Shown piece after piece: positions 48,601 to 63,200 of a stretch of 64,000 bases of DNA; position 1 is the first letter of the stretch, and the number at the start of each line of letters is the position of its first letter. This stretch comes from Acanthochromis polyacanthus. Lineage: Eukaryota; Chordata; Actinopteri; Pomacentridae. The translations under genes were made by a program, and so were the position numbers. The notes beneath the pieces were generated by a model. That model was not told the DNA's origin. It saw only the letters and a list, made by a program, of their open reading frames with translations, and did no database searches. The stretch lies in the NCBI RefSeq assembly GCF_021347895.1, contig NC_067124.1:14932521-14996520 (forward strand). The letters run 5' to 3'.

Positions 48601-51600
48601 TGAGGGAGGAGAGAGGAGGTCAGCAATGACAGAACCATGAAGGCACAATTTGTGATCCAGACGCAGTGTCATCTCAACCAAAATCAAAAGACGAGATTAG
48701 AAACTGCTATTCATCTTTGAGTGATTGACAGGCTTTTTAATTCAAGGACCAATGCTAAAAACTGATTCATTAATTCAATGCTGGCTAATAATGGATTGTT
48801 TATATCACTAATGCACACAAACAGAGAAGCAAAAAGAGTCCTGGAAAGAAAAAATAAACCCCAGGAAGTTCTCCAACTCATATTTGTCATTTGTGTCAAT
48901 TAATCTCAAATTTACTGGCAGCAACTGACCTTTTTCTGCATGAAAAAACCCACATTGTGTGCACTCTCTATGCATATGTGAGATTACCGTGAGTCACAGA
49001 AAATGAAAAATGGAAAAAATAAAAAAACAGAGTCAGTATATGATCAAGATTGTGTTTGTTTGTTTGCACAGGGTTTGCATGTGTTATGTGCAGTAGGCAG
49101 GCTGGCCTCCTCCTCACAGTGATGACAGCTCCTTGGGGAATCTGTAGGAGGACAAGTTCGGCTTCAACTAGAAATGGAGCGGTGAGAAAATAATAACAGG
49201 ATAAAGGGATGCTGGAGGCTTTGTCTGAATGCTTCACAGATACGTCCACCGGTTTGTCTCACCTGTCTCTGCTCTTTTGCACCATCTCCCCCTTCCTTCC
49301 TGTACCCTAACCCTGCTCCCCTCCATTGCATTAACATTCCCTCTTTTCATTTTCTTCGCCATCACCAGCTGCACAAAACCTCTAAACAAGCAATCTGACC
49401 AAGTCTCTCTCTCTCATTATGCAACATGATCCCAACTCTTGCACCATGCAGCATTCCTCAGGCAAAACCTTTCACCTTCTCCAAGACTACACAGTTAAAC
49501 AAAAGGCCTGACTTAAGAACATCCTTCACTCTGCTGCCTACACAAGAGAGCAAGTCAAAAAAAAAAAAAAAGAAAAATTCTTAAACTTGACAAAGGATTT
49601 CAGCAATCACTGAAAGATGAGGAGAGTATCATGTACAATCCATCAAAGCCTCTGGATACACTGATAACACACAGTTGATCAGAACTACAGGTTTGTTTTG
49701 TTGGTGCAGGAAGATGCTCTCATTGTGGATATTCGCACACGATTTCCAGAATGGAAATGATTTCGAAAAAACAAGTGCATCTGTATGGGGGCTGGAGCCG
49801 AGTCAAGGATAAAGCTCTCCTCCTACATTAGTCCACTTTGAACTGTTTGCATCAAAACATGTTGAGCTGTGGAAAAGAAAGCAATGTTTTTATTCTCTTT
49901 AGGAAATGATTTTAGTTTGAATACAGGACAAATGATCTGTATCTTGTGCTGTAGTTTGACTGAAGAGCAGAAGGTCTGATAGATTCAGGCTCCAGCATCT
50001 CTGTTAAAGTGCTTAAAAGGACGCAGCTGCTAAAGATTAAACCGTGCGGCTGAGCTGAATGGCTCTTATGAATGGTAGGTGTGGAAATTCTGCCATCTCT
50101 TATTGGACACTTTCACACAGCCTGAATTAATGCATCTGCATGGGAACGTGCGTGTCAGTCATTCAGCCTCTGGGAGACTTCTTATTTTTTACTGCGCTGT
50201 GCTTATACGAAGCATGTGTTCTCACATCGCATGCGAGGGAATAAAACAGTACAGTTCCCAGAATAACAAGCTTCTCCCACATCAGGCACCATAAAGACTC
50301 GAAAGCCATGTTCTCTGAGACTCCTCTCACCGTCTCCCTCCAATAAAACCCAGGTCATTCAGTTAGATGGCCAGCAAAACCTCTCTGATGAAAGTCATAA
50401 TCCGTCAATGATTTTTGCCATACATAAGCTGCTTAGTCATGAATTTATTAGCCATAACATCCTGGTTACATCTTAGAATTAGTTTTTTTTTTTTATCAGA
50501 GACACATGGGCACTGCTCTATGTCATAAGGAAGAGCAAACTTAGACAACTCTGCAAATCTATAAATCCGTCCAAAAAGATCTATTTAAAGAAACAGAGAT
50601 AGGAGGTGCGAAAAGCTTGTCTGTCTTGCTCAGGGGCAACTTGATGGAAGACTATTCCTTTTGTTCGCTCAGTGTTTACATACAGCCTCACCGTTTGGAA
50701 TCGATTTGAGGAAAGCTGTGTGATATACCTGCCTCCAACATCTCCCTCTGCAGAGCTAAATGAAAACCAGAGTCACAACTGTTGGTTATGATACTGCTGC
50801 CCTGGAATGTTTTAGTCATGGCTGCATTCATGGATCCTGTTTAAGGCTGATGACTCAGAATACCTTTGCATTTACTGTTGTCGGTCTCCAGGGACAATCA
50901 AATCTCTGGTTTATGAGTTCTGTATTCTTAGTAGGAATAATAGATAAAGCGTACATGTGGATGATGTGAACACTTTCTCCATTACTCATACTAAAAGCAG
51001 AAACTACAAGTGCTGATTACTTATTATTAGTGTGTTAAACCCTAAATAGTTTGGGAAAGTGGCACACTTTTCCTCTAATGTAAATCAGAACCCTTTAACT
51101 TACGGACCACACTGATGACCTACAGTGCTCACTGACCTGCACACGTCCTTTTGCACTTTTGCACAGGGAAGCATACAGAAGTCAGGACTTCTCGTGTAAA
51201 GTAAACAGACCGTGTTTCCTGCAGACATGCTGGGGTCACAACCTACCGTGTGGCCATGCTGTTAGCCAGTACAACCCAGCTATGACATAGAGGCTGCAGG
51301 GAAAGATTAGTGTATCTGATCTGACTGTTGTGCATCTCATCAGGAAGCTTCACTTTAATTTTTTTGGAGCACCACTGAATCACTCTAAAAATACTGCAGG
51401 AGTACTGCCTCTAAAACTGCATTTGAACACACATAACTTGAAAAATTAGCAAATTAATCAGCAAACAAAGCATCTGCTAGAGATGTATTGAGACTGAATT
51501 GTGGATAAATACAAAAAATATAGCTCTAAGGGATAAGTTTGGTTCACCCCTAAGCATTTAGAGGCATCTCTATGCTCTAATTAGAGTCAAGAGGTTGTGC

Positions 51601-52517
51601 TAACAGGGGTGTAAATGGGTGAAACATGGGGTCAGCAGCCTTGACACATTCCTCTTCAGTGGAAAATAACTCCAGAGACACACACGAATACAGAGGGCAT
51701 GACCTCTGACCTTCGCCCTTCAGGGTGTTTTTCATTGTGGAGACACATCAAGAACAGCTGGTCAGGTTCTCACTCATGGGAACAAACAGAGGCAACAGAA
51801 AATTAGCTTCTCATGTAATCATTTGTTTTAATATTGACACACTGCCCTTAGACATCCTTTAATCCTGCAGCGATGAGTAGGTGAGGACTTATAGATGCTT
51901 TACTGCTCATCTGAAACATCTACAAATGACTATTCAACTATATTTTCTTATAATGTTTAGATCACTCAGACAAAAGTCTTACTTTCCTGCAGTGGGATTT
52001 AAAACATATTATAATGTGCTTGGTAATCTTTGCTAAAGTGATTCTGTTAGTAAAGTGTTGCTTCCATATCTGGAGCAAGTTCAGATCAAAAGGTTTGTTT
52101 CCTGATTAATTCATCAGCAGACTAATTAGAGCATCATACTGTTGTGATATGTCTCACTGCGATGATCACTCGTACAATATGTCTTCACCTAGCAGTGGTG
52201 CTTTACCAGTACATGTGTATATATAGTAAATGTACATGTGCGGACATTCCAGCTTCAAAATATCTCCTCCTCTCGCCACCATTCCAGTCAGCGCTCATCT
52301 GCATGGATAAATCATTTGTGTTTGACCTCCTGATAATGCCATCCTCTCAGTTTAACTCCGTGGGCCGATATCCCCGAGGACCGACCGACAAGAGTCCGGC
52401 AGATGTTCTCCAACTGCATATTCAGACGTTTGCTAATTTATCTGCAAGCTGCTGACATGAAATCATAATTCCGTCACTGCTCATTCACGCCGTTGCAAAG
52501 AACATGTCAGATTTACA

Positions 52518-52565
<48 letters not shown>

Positions 52566-55500
52566 TCAGAATAGGAGGGGTGGAGTGGGGAGGCTGTTGT
52601 GTTCCTGAAAGTCTGCTCAGTTCCACAGAAGGATGCCTGAGATTCCAGAGGTGTCACCCAGGGGAGCATCTTTCGTGTGGTCTTGTCTTGACCGAGAGAA
52701 GCGACACAAACTCACAGACGCATAAACATCAGTCAGTGCGACTGGAGACGTGCTTTTAGGGGCGGAGGCGCAGCTTGTGGGAGAGCTCCGGGGGATTTGG
52801 CTAGCTGATCTGTAAAAATGTAGACAATGCTGGAGCCACCGACAGCCGTAGTTAGAGAGGGAGTGGTGATGGGATGGAAGACACAAGGCTTAGAGACCAC
52901 CTGCTATGCATTCTGGTGAAACTGGTCCAATATTTGGTGTTTTCTAGTGCTTTTTTTAGACTACAAACACTACACGACTGTGAAAACATGAAACAGAAGA
53001 GGTCTTGCATTGCGAAAAGCTCCTCGTTTTCTTATTCTGAGTTTGGAAGCATTATTTTCTTTTCTCCCCGGTGATAACACCCTGTGCCCATCTGTGCAGC
53101 ACCAGCCTGACCCAGCACACAGACAGGCACAGGCACCTAATCTTGTCATTGTAATTTCAGTAGATTTAATATCTCATCACATAACGGTGCATTCACCAAA
53201 TTACTTGCGCTGCCATAATGCCATAACATAATCCGCAGTTGAACGGCGAATCTAGTGCACAAAGCCCAAAGCAAAATAGCTGATGTAAAAACCCACAAAC
53301 GAGGACAAGCTGTGGAAATACGAAAACAGTCATAACTGAAGATGTTTCTTGCACAATAGTGGAGTCATTGTCTCATCTGAAACTGTCAATGCAACTTTTT
53401 GAGAGCAAAAACTTGCATCTTTATGTCCTACAACCACAATCATACATTTTATCAGCATGTTTTCTTTATTGGCTGAATATAATAAATGAACTAACAATGA
53501 AAGCAGATAAACCAGAGCAATACCCCTCATATTTTTATAACGGCAAAAGAAGCAAAACTAGGATTTAAAAGCAAAAGACAAGCACATTATGTTGTTGCTC
53601 ATGTGCTACGCAGGACCACAGCACCTACCCAGATCCAGCAGCCAGAACTTGCAGTTGTCCGAATGTTCTCCCTGTGCTGAACCCATTGAGCAAAACGGGT
53701 TTAAAGACACTAAAGACTCGATTCCACGTGCCATGTCAGTCAAATATCAAGTCTCTTGAAGTCTGACTCGAAATATTCCCTTACAGCATCTCCGCAGGCA
53801 TCATAGCCAGCTTTAAAATCCTGGGCAAAACCCAAAAACTGTTTCAGAAATGATTTGCAGTTAGAAATAAAAATAGTTCTGCTGCAGCTACGCCGCTGAA
53901 ATTCCAAAGACAGAAAATGTGAAATCCAACGGGAGGAAAAAGAAAAGTCAAATGCAGCATTAGAGAGTAGGATGTTTTCTCTCTCTTTCTTTGTATCTCC
54001 TTCCTTCCCTCCCTCCCTCCCTCCCTCATGAGTGGGCTGCTGCGAGGATATTGGGCAAACCTCCACTGTGCCTCTCCTGTTCCGAGGGGACGTCTGGAAA
54101 CATGCAACACATCTACCGTATTACTCTTTGTAGAAGCACCCACTCAGTTTGTGTGGGCGGGTGCATATTTTGCAGGCATGAGGATGCACACAAGTTGGAC
54201 AGTATGCTCGGAACAAATATAGCTTTGGTTATGAAACCTCGCAAAAATGAAAAGCAGAAAGATCTGTGTCAAATTCAGTGGTTGTTTATAGATCACATAC
54301 CCCTTTCACATCTTCACTGAGGGGGACTCAGGAATATATACCGCACATTCAACACTTGACTCTGCTTCCCAGCATCTTCAACTGACCATGTCCTTGTGTG
54401 CACTGTGCAGTCTTAGGCAACGGTGCAGACTAGATGCACAAAGATCTCCCTGTCTAAGTGTCAGTGTGTGTTTGTGTGTCTCCTCGGGCTCTAAACACAC
54501 ACTCCCCTGTAAGGACCAGATGCACATTAACTGGCCTGCACGTATTCTCCGCTCCACAGAGAGTCCTTTATCTGCAACGTTCTGGATAAGTGGGTGCTTT
54601 CCTATTTGTTTAGAGTCTAAGAGTCAACCCGCATGTTTGGTAAATGGGGAAATTCCAGTGTTCAAACTGAAAATGTCATTTTTCAGTTGATGAAAGTGAT
54701 CTTAGCCTGACTCAACAGGAATGTGTAGGTTTGCAGGACTACATTCAGCAAACAAACACTGAAATATCATATAACCCTAACAGAGAAACAGCTCTACACC
54801 AGGAATCCACTCTGTCAGCTAATTAATTTGTATGTGTCCCTTTCTAGTCTATTCTGTTCTCTTAATCTAGACGCAGACTCTGACCGAAACAGCCAATTAT
54901 CCCTTGTAGTGAGTCACAGCAGGGAAAGGGGAGATTTCCGGGACAACACCCTAATCCGTCCACACCGTTCCCCTTCCACAAGTTTGGACAAAGTGGCCTC
55001 CGTGGTTGGTCGGTAAACATAAATGGCAGACAAAATAGCAAAGATATGTCTTTTGTCATCCCTTTCTACCTCCTCCTCAGCAACAGCCTTTCTTTTGGAT
55101 TAAAGCAACCCCTGCAGTGACAGGCTCCTTTTCATCACTGCCTCTGACCACACAAACACACAGAAACACACCGGCTAGTTAGGTCCAACCAAGGAACCAA
55201 GAGGGAAGACCGACAGAAATCAGCGCCACGGTAACCAAAATAGATAGGAAAAACCTCAAAGCTGGAGTGGAATGTGTAAAATAAATAGCTGGGTAATTCT
55301 GCCTTTCTTCCTGTGCTTGTCAGTAAATCTTCCACCTGGTGCCAAAAATGATGTAAGTTATCATACGCATATCTTGTAATTTTACAAAATGCAAACCTCC
55401 CTCACACTGACTACAAAGAGGCTGCCAGCAAAACATTTGTATGTTATATCGCCATAGCAACAAGCAGCTCACACCCACACTTCCAGATTTAAAAAGAGAG

Positions 55501-58500
55501 ACGCACCAGCAGAAACTTCGGTCAAGATATGATGACAGCAGCTTGTATCTCCAACCAACTATGTGCCAAACGATGGTCAGCCAATATACTGAAGCCCATT
55601 TCTCCCATTCCATTCTGTTTTTATTCTTTGATTTACCACTACTAAGATCATTTCCATGTGTGTTAGTCACAACAAAAATATGAACATGCACTATAAACTA
55701 TCAGCCTGGGCCTTCTACGTTCTCTGGTTACCTGACATCAGTTCACACAGCAGAGGAAGGAATGCAGATTTAGTAACAGTTCATAAGAATATAACAGCAC
55801 AGCCCCAATGTGTGACATGATTCACAACTAGTGGATAAAGATGTCATCACCACAACACGATTATCATCATCTACCAGGGCCAACTACTCGTCTTTGTGTG
55901 AGAAGAGAAACTGAATGGATGCTGTGCAGGTTTACAGCAGTGCTTTTGTATTTATACTTTGCTTGAGTACTTAAATTTCATGCTAGTTTAAAGTTTTTCT
56001 TCGCTGCATTCAAGATGAACTGTACTGTTGTACAATTTTAGTTACGTGTGACTCTGCAGACTCATTTTATCCAAACATAGAAAAACATCAGCTTTATTTA
56101 CCACTCACCCTACCAAGCGTGGCACCTGCAAACCTCCCAGAGCTATACTGCCATATTTTATCAGTGCAATATAGATAAACGTTGTGCAACATTAATACTC
56201 CTCTATCAGTATTTCAACTCATTAAAGAATCTGTGCAATATCACTGACATGTGCATAGTTGTTATTTCCACCCAGAGGAATTTGGACAATGTAAACAAGA
56301 GCTTAGGTATTTTTTTGTTTATCATTTTATTTTTGGACTAATATTTCTTAAATATTTGCACTGTACCATTTGTTACTGTAACAATACAAACCTCCCCACT
56401 GTAGGATTAACAAATGCTTATCGTAATGTATTCTCATCAGTACAATTTTCCATGATTTCATCATTTATTTTACTTCAAATGACTTCATATCAATGTTTCT
56501 GCTTCTGCTTTAATTCAAGCTTTTTAAAAATACTAATGTTCTGGGGGACCTTAGCCAAAATTACCCAGTGCTGCCTATATAATCTAATAAATGGAACCAT
56601 TTTTGAGCTTTTGACGTTGGCTGTCACACATTATCAGGCAAAATTAATTTAACTGTGCCAATCTGTCATTTTGAAGGAGAACCACAAAGAATTCCTCATG
56701 TGCTCAAAATTCTGCCAATAATTGCATAATAAAATATTTTCTGACAATCCAATTAAATGTTGATGGTCATCTATGCAGGATAAAACTAAAATATTGTGTC
56801 ATCCATGTTCCTGACGTGCAGCCAGAAAATGATCAAAACATGGTGTCATTATGGGAAAAAGCACAAATTCATCCTTTTTCAGACTGCAGAGGGAAGGGAT
56901 GAGAAACACTGTGCAAGAAAAAAAATATTTGAGGTGGTTTGCTTTGTCTCTCAGAGCTCCAACATGTGTTTGGATGTAATAAATCTAGAATAACATATCT
57001 CTCTATGTATCTATATATCCAGTTTTTGATTACATCAGTGTTGGATTTTTGGGTATAGATGGAAAAGAGATCAAGATTAACCAAACTCTGTGTTGTTATC
57101 TTAAAATATCTTTCCTAAAACAACAATATTTATAAAGTTATTGCTGTTATGAGAGTAAATAAATAAATACAAATTTTATATAATCTTTTTCACTTATATC
57201 CTTGAGTCACCAAGGTGAGGGTGAAGTGATTCTCATACAATAATAATAATAACAGCTTAAAATAAAACATATATAATTCAGATATAAAGGATGGAAGAAT
57301 AGTGGCCATGTGTGCTCAATGGTGCTTATTTGATATGGATAACTTGAGTATGTTTTTGTCCACTTCTTTTTTGGTGTCTTGTTGCTTTTAATGAAATAAA
57401 ATAGTGATTGATGGAGATGCAGCACTATAAAACATGAGGTTACTGTGAAAAAAGTATTTTATTTTGGACAGTAACAACTAACAGGCTCTCCTCCTTCCCA
57501 TCCACACATACGCACGCACACGCGTGCACATTCACTCACACACACGCCGTGGGAACCACATTATTAACTCCTCATAATGAGACCCTTTGAGCAGAACAAC
57601 AGATGCACATTCTGACATCATTTCCTCCTGGACTGCACGCTGCCAACGCCACCAAATACTAGATGTTTGTTACAGCGAAGGGGCTTGCTGCCGAGTATTT
57701 AAACCAAAATGAAGGTTTCTGACAGCAATAAGATCTGTGCTTGTTAACAGTGTGAGGAATGTGAAGGCTGAAATGATTTAAAGATAATTAAAAGAGAGCT
57801 GTGATTCAAACGGGCTTTTCCACAGTTGCATAGCAACACCTAGAAATACATGTCCGTGCTTCCCCAAGCAGCTGTTTAATGACAAGTAAAGGTTCTGCAG
57901 GTGATGATGCTATGTTTGCAAACAAGAAACACATCCTTTTAGCTTTCCCTCTCATTTCAAGTGTCTGTAAGTGCATGAATGTGGCAGCAGCTGTTCAATG
58001 ACAGGTGAAGGTTCTGCAGACCACCTTTGCTGCTTCTGAACATGAAAAGCATGAAATTTGCTTTTCAAGTGTTAAATGTGCCTCAGTGTGAGAAAATATC
58101 TGCTAATGCGGGTATAGGAATCCAAGGAATTGTCTTCCTACCTTTGTGGTTGAAGAGCCCCTCCATCTCCATGGAGGACCTGGAGTGAGCGATGCAGAGC
58201 ATGGAGCAGGGAACGATGCCCTCCTGGGCCGGAGAGCGGTCTGTGGTCCGGACCAGGCACCAGTCCGGCTTGTCGTGGAGTCGCTCCAGAACCTCCACAG
58301 TCTGGCCTCGGCGCACCGTCAGCTCACCGTTACTGCCGCCGTTACTGGCCACAAAGTCATGGATCACCACCGTCAGCTCACAGCCACCGGAGAGCTGGAA
58401 GGAAAACAAAGAAAAATGTTTCTTTTGTGTATTCCTTTTATACACAGCCACTAGAAAATCTGCAGCCAGCATGTAGTCATATTTGAGATTAAAACAGTAC

Positions 58501-60221
58501 ATGAACAAGTCATTTGTAATATCTATTTAACAGCTATTCATACGCAGGAAGTGCTGATCCCCAGCACAGGGAACTATTATTTTTAAAGACAGACAAATGA
58601 AATTTCTGATTATTGTTCCACATTTTAATAATCTTGCCACAGATGCTGTACGCACATTGCACTATAAACCGATGTCATGAGGCTTCATCCTGCAATGACA
58701 TTTCTTCCGGCAACACTTAATGGAATTAATGGAGAACAAAAGGCGAATATTCCCACACAACATCCTGTGGTAATGACATAGGTGCTCGAGCAGCACTGTA
58801 GAAGTGAACCTGCGCTGACGATTAGTGACTCATTCTAGCACAACCAAACAAAATGTCACTCTGACGATCTGACTCTGATCACATGTGCATCTATGAAAAG
58901 AAAGGCAAGGAGAACAAGGTGGAATTGTACTGAAAGATATTTCTGCTCTACGGGTGACTTCAAACACAGATGCTTGTTGCTTTCGGTACTTTTATTTCCG
59001 ATGTAAGTGCACCAGAGGGTGGTCTAATATTCATGTTGTGCAAACATAAAAGCATTTAAAATTTCTGATGAAATGGCTTGACTGAACACAATAAATCACT
59101 ACTCTATTGATTCAAAATAATTATAATAATGTATAATGAATATCCTGGTTATAAATTCTTAACTTTTCAGGAATCATCAGTAGTTGGTAACTTGAAATGT
59201 TATTTTTATTATCCTTAATAAATGTCAGTTCATGTATTTCAATGTCAATAATCAAGTTTATATTGAAGAATTCTGAGCGAGAAAAATTCAGATGATTTAA
59301 ATCATCTTGTGAAAATATGAAAAACATTTATTTTACAGTATGTGAAAAAGTCTTTAAAATGTCATAACATTAGTCGTGAAATGAATAATAGCTACAAACA
59401 CACGTCTTGCTTTTCAAGGACGACAGCTGCTGCTACGCTTCTTACTGATATTTTTGTAATGCACATTTTCCTCTTTCCTTTTCTTAACATAAATGATTGC
59501 ATTAATCATTGAAGCAAAGCAAAGCAAAGCAAAGTCCATTATTTGCTACGTACCCTTTGGTAGTGTGGTAAAGCCAGAGAGCTAAGGAGCTGAGAAACGG
59601 GATGTGAGCTCCTCTCCGCGAGTCTGTCCATCGCTTTCCACTCCCTCATTGCTCCAAACAGCAGGAAAACTCTACAGAGTGGTCGGATTTCTACAGCAAT
59701 CCACTAAAATGCTCCTAAATCACACTGAGAAGATGCTCGCTAGATAAGCACAAGTTATCTGGAAAACGGTAGCATTTAGTCATGTTCTCGTGGAGTTTTT
59801 TTATCCTGGAAAAACAGCCTCAAGTAATAAATTCCTGATCTGTTAAATCATTCCAAAGGCCAGGGAAAAGTTGTTGCCGTCCACAATGATAGTCAACAGC
59901 AGTGCTCTGTGGGTCCTTACAATCGAACTATTGAAGCTCCCTCCCTTCCCTGGAGCAGAAGAATGACTCCATCCTTGCCTTTTAACAATAGTTTACCTCA
60001 CTAATGTCGAGAAAAACACAGCAGAAAATGAGTGGAAAAACACTACGGTTGCCCGAATTTTGAAGCAAAGTGTAAGATCGATAGCCGTGAGGACTTAGGA
60101 CTGTACTCTCCTGTCTGGCATACAGACGAACATCCTCTGCGAAGAGAGCGTGGGAGGCTGAAGCTGCTGACACACAAGTCAGTCACTAAAGCAGAAACAC
60201 ACACAGGAACAAGAGCGCGCA

Positions 60222-60255
<34 letters not shown>

Positions 60256-63200
60256 GTAACACAAACACGCCACTGTCATTGCCTTTTGAATGAACAGCCT
60301 CATAGAGTCCTCACACAGAGAAAGAGATAGAGAGCGGCTTTCAAAAAGTGAAAATGAGATGCTAATTTATATCTGCACGTGTTACTGTGTGTTTTGAATG
60401 TTTATGCATGTACGTATGCCCTCAATCCAGCCATCAATGCCTAATTAATTGGTGCCAGTGATAGTTTCGACTCAAACGGACAGGTGCATACACACATACA
60501 CACACAGACACTCCTCACCTTTGGGATTTAATTTCCCGTTGCAGCCACAGAGTTTGCGCCACGACAACAGTTTAATAAACAGCGACAGTGAACTCGCTAA
60601 TTTAGCCATTTCCCTGATTGCAGCACACGTCCGTGAGGCTGAGCTGGAGAAAGTCCAATTAAAGTGTGAAACCTTGTGTAAATGTGCACCACTCCAGTTT
60701 ATAATTAGTGGGACATAAAAGCATTAAAAGATTTTTTTTTTTAATCTGCGTGTGCTCTGTGTGTGCGTGTTCGCTTTACAGTTGATCATACTGAGCGTAG
60801 GAGGACAAGCCTTCTGTGGTGCTATTACCAGATATAACTGCAGTCGACCATCCTAGTGAGCTAAGACTTTCTCTCTTTCATGCACACAAACACACACTGT
60901 GTTTTAACCCCCGTCAGATGGACTGTTTCTCCCTCATAATGGAATTAAATACTTTCACAGGAAGCAACTTCAGGACTGCATCTTTTGACAAACCTGCCGA
61001 TGTGTGACACCATTAGCTACGTACTGATGGAATAAACTGAAAAACTGATGATTTTGTGTGTTGCTGAAGTGCTGCCAACATACTGTGGATGAAGAACACC
61101 TGGATATGGTGCGTGTGTTCCTACCTTGTCACTGTCCAGTGTGTTTTGGGATGTACGTGAGGCGATAGAGATGGTATCCGGTTGGCTGCTGGCGTCTCCC
61201 TGGCTGTCCAGCTCCTCTCCATCCCTGCAGGCACAGATTATCATCACAGTTATTCCATTATTAGCATGACTAACCATTACGTCTGTTCTATAGTGTCACC
61301 TCTGTTTTTTACCAGTACAGTTGCGATGGTTGACTCAAGCTGTAGTGTTTAATGGTCATTATCATATGACTGACTGAAATGATTTCACTGCTACTGCTTC
61401 TTATTTACAACTGTGTCAGTATGCTTGCAGCTTACCGTCTGCCTTTATGTTTGGTTGTGGTGGCTTTAGGGATGTGAATGGGCTCCTTCAGAGCTCCGCG
61501 CAGGTGCACAGTTCGCTCCTGGATGACCTCCCGAATGTGCTTGATCCAGTCCTGCTTGTTCTCAATGCTCGAAGCCTGGAATGAAACACACTTGTTGGTC
61601 AGATAAATGTTAAATTCAAAAGCTGTAGCATGTGCAGCTCTTTCATCAGCAGTTCAGTCTTTTAGTCTTCTTTTTGAAACAGGGACAGACGCAGGAACAT
61701 CAGTGTTAAACGCAAATAAGAGCAAGCTGCCCTGTTCACGTGGCTCAAATAAATGAAGGAAGGAATTCTTGACCTGTAACACAGTGCAGCTCTACAGTAT
61801 AACAAATTACATCTAATTTAGCAATTATTGTACAGTCTGATCCCACATGAGTGTTTGATCCTTGCAATGGCGCACTTGACTCACATGTTTACACTGAGAC
61901 ACAACGTGAAATGACGACAGCGGTACGTCCTGAGCTTCACCAAGGGTTCCACAGAACCACTATGGGTATGTCTTTGTGCTTATTTACGTCACTGAGCAAA
62001 TGCGTAGACACCGTGTTCAGTTTTTTATAATAATAACTACCCTCTTCTGAGTCTCCTCTCCCTCTTTCACTTAGCAACCAGCATCAAGGCTGTCGTGCAG
62101 CTGAGTTATATAAGATACAGTTTAAGATGCTCATTAGAAATTATGTAATATGACAGAGAGCTGTACAGCACACATGCCCAAATCGTAACACTGGGATTCT
62201 TTCTCCCTGTCAATCTCCAAACAAACACATTTCTACACACATGCCATGAAAAAACATTGCTTCTGACTCACTACAGCAGAGCCAGCAAGCTGCCTGTGAG
62301 TTTGGATTGTGACCCATCAACTGCTATGTGAATCTTTCAGTGTGATGAGTGAGTAAGTAGCAGAAAGTAACACTACACCCCCCCACATGGACTGAACTTT
62401 CTTGGCAGAACAAAAAGGAACTATGTAGGATTTAGTGGGGGCGGACCACAGACATGGAGTGACTCTTCTTTGCACGTGAACACCTTGACCACTCCTGCAC
62501 AAGCGGAATCATATGGAGCTTTTTTACACTTAGTGCAGCGCCAATAGTGGAAGTGATGGAGCAGAAATGTTTCGGTTCGCAATTCTAACTTGATCATTTC
62601 ATATCGGATACTACTGTAAAATACATGAAAAGGAACTAAGTTTAAAAGCAAAATTGTTAATGCAATGTAAAATATTGATAATTGAAATATAAATGCACTT
62701 GGCCAAACACTGCCATATCATCTTCACCATTAAAATAAACATGTAGATACCTTGAGGACAATCTTGTTGTCTGATGTCGGGGTCCTGCCCACCCAGAGGG
62801 CAAACTTACAGGGATCTCCCTCCACATGTTCGGTCACTCCAAGCTCTGACGTCTGATTGGAGGAAAAACATGTGATCAAATTTACACCATGCATAAACAA
62901 AAGACAGAAGACAAGATTGTATAACTGAGATAAAAACATGTGTCCTAAACCCCTTTTCAGATATGCAATGTGTGAACGCGTAACTTTGTCACTTTTCCTT
63001 GAAACTGTGACAGCACTTTTACTCGTGTGAAGCAATGTCTTCCAAAAACGTTACACGGAGCACAAAAAACAAACACTATCTTGTTTCATTTTGCTCTAAA
63101 ATGTCACATCTATAGGAAACTCAAATGCCCATAATAATGATACTTTATTAAGATAAAGAAAGAGTTAGAACAGGTCAAACAAAAAATGAATGCAATCCAG

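Larger units (their letters stand above)
48594..58141 (-). other. trio: 9.5-kb trio intron
   Basis: The largest intron in the window. It contains a TG microsatellite (52520-52564), a CCCT run (54001-54028) and the candidate 48-nt exon at 53629-53676. No other gene or strong ORF was recognised on either strand. Confidence 0.6.
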
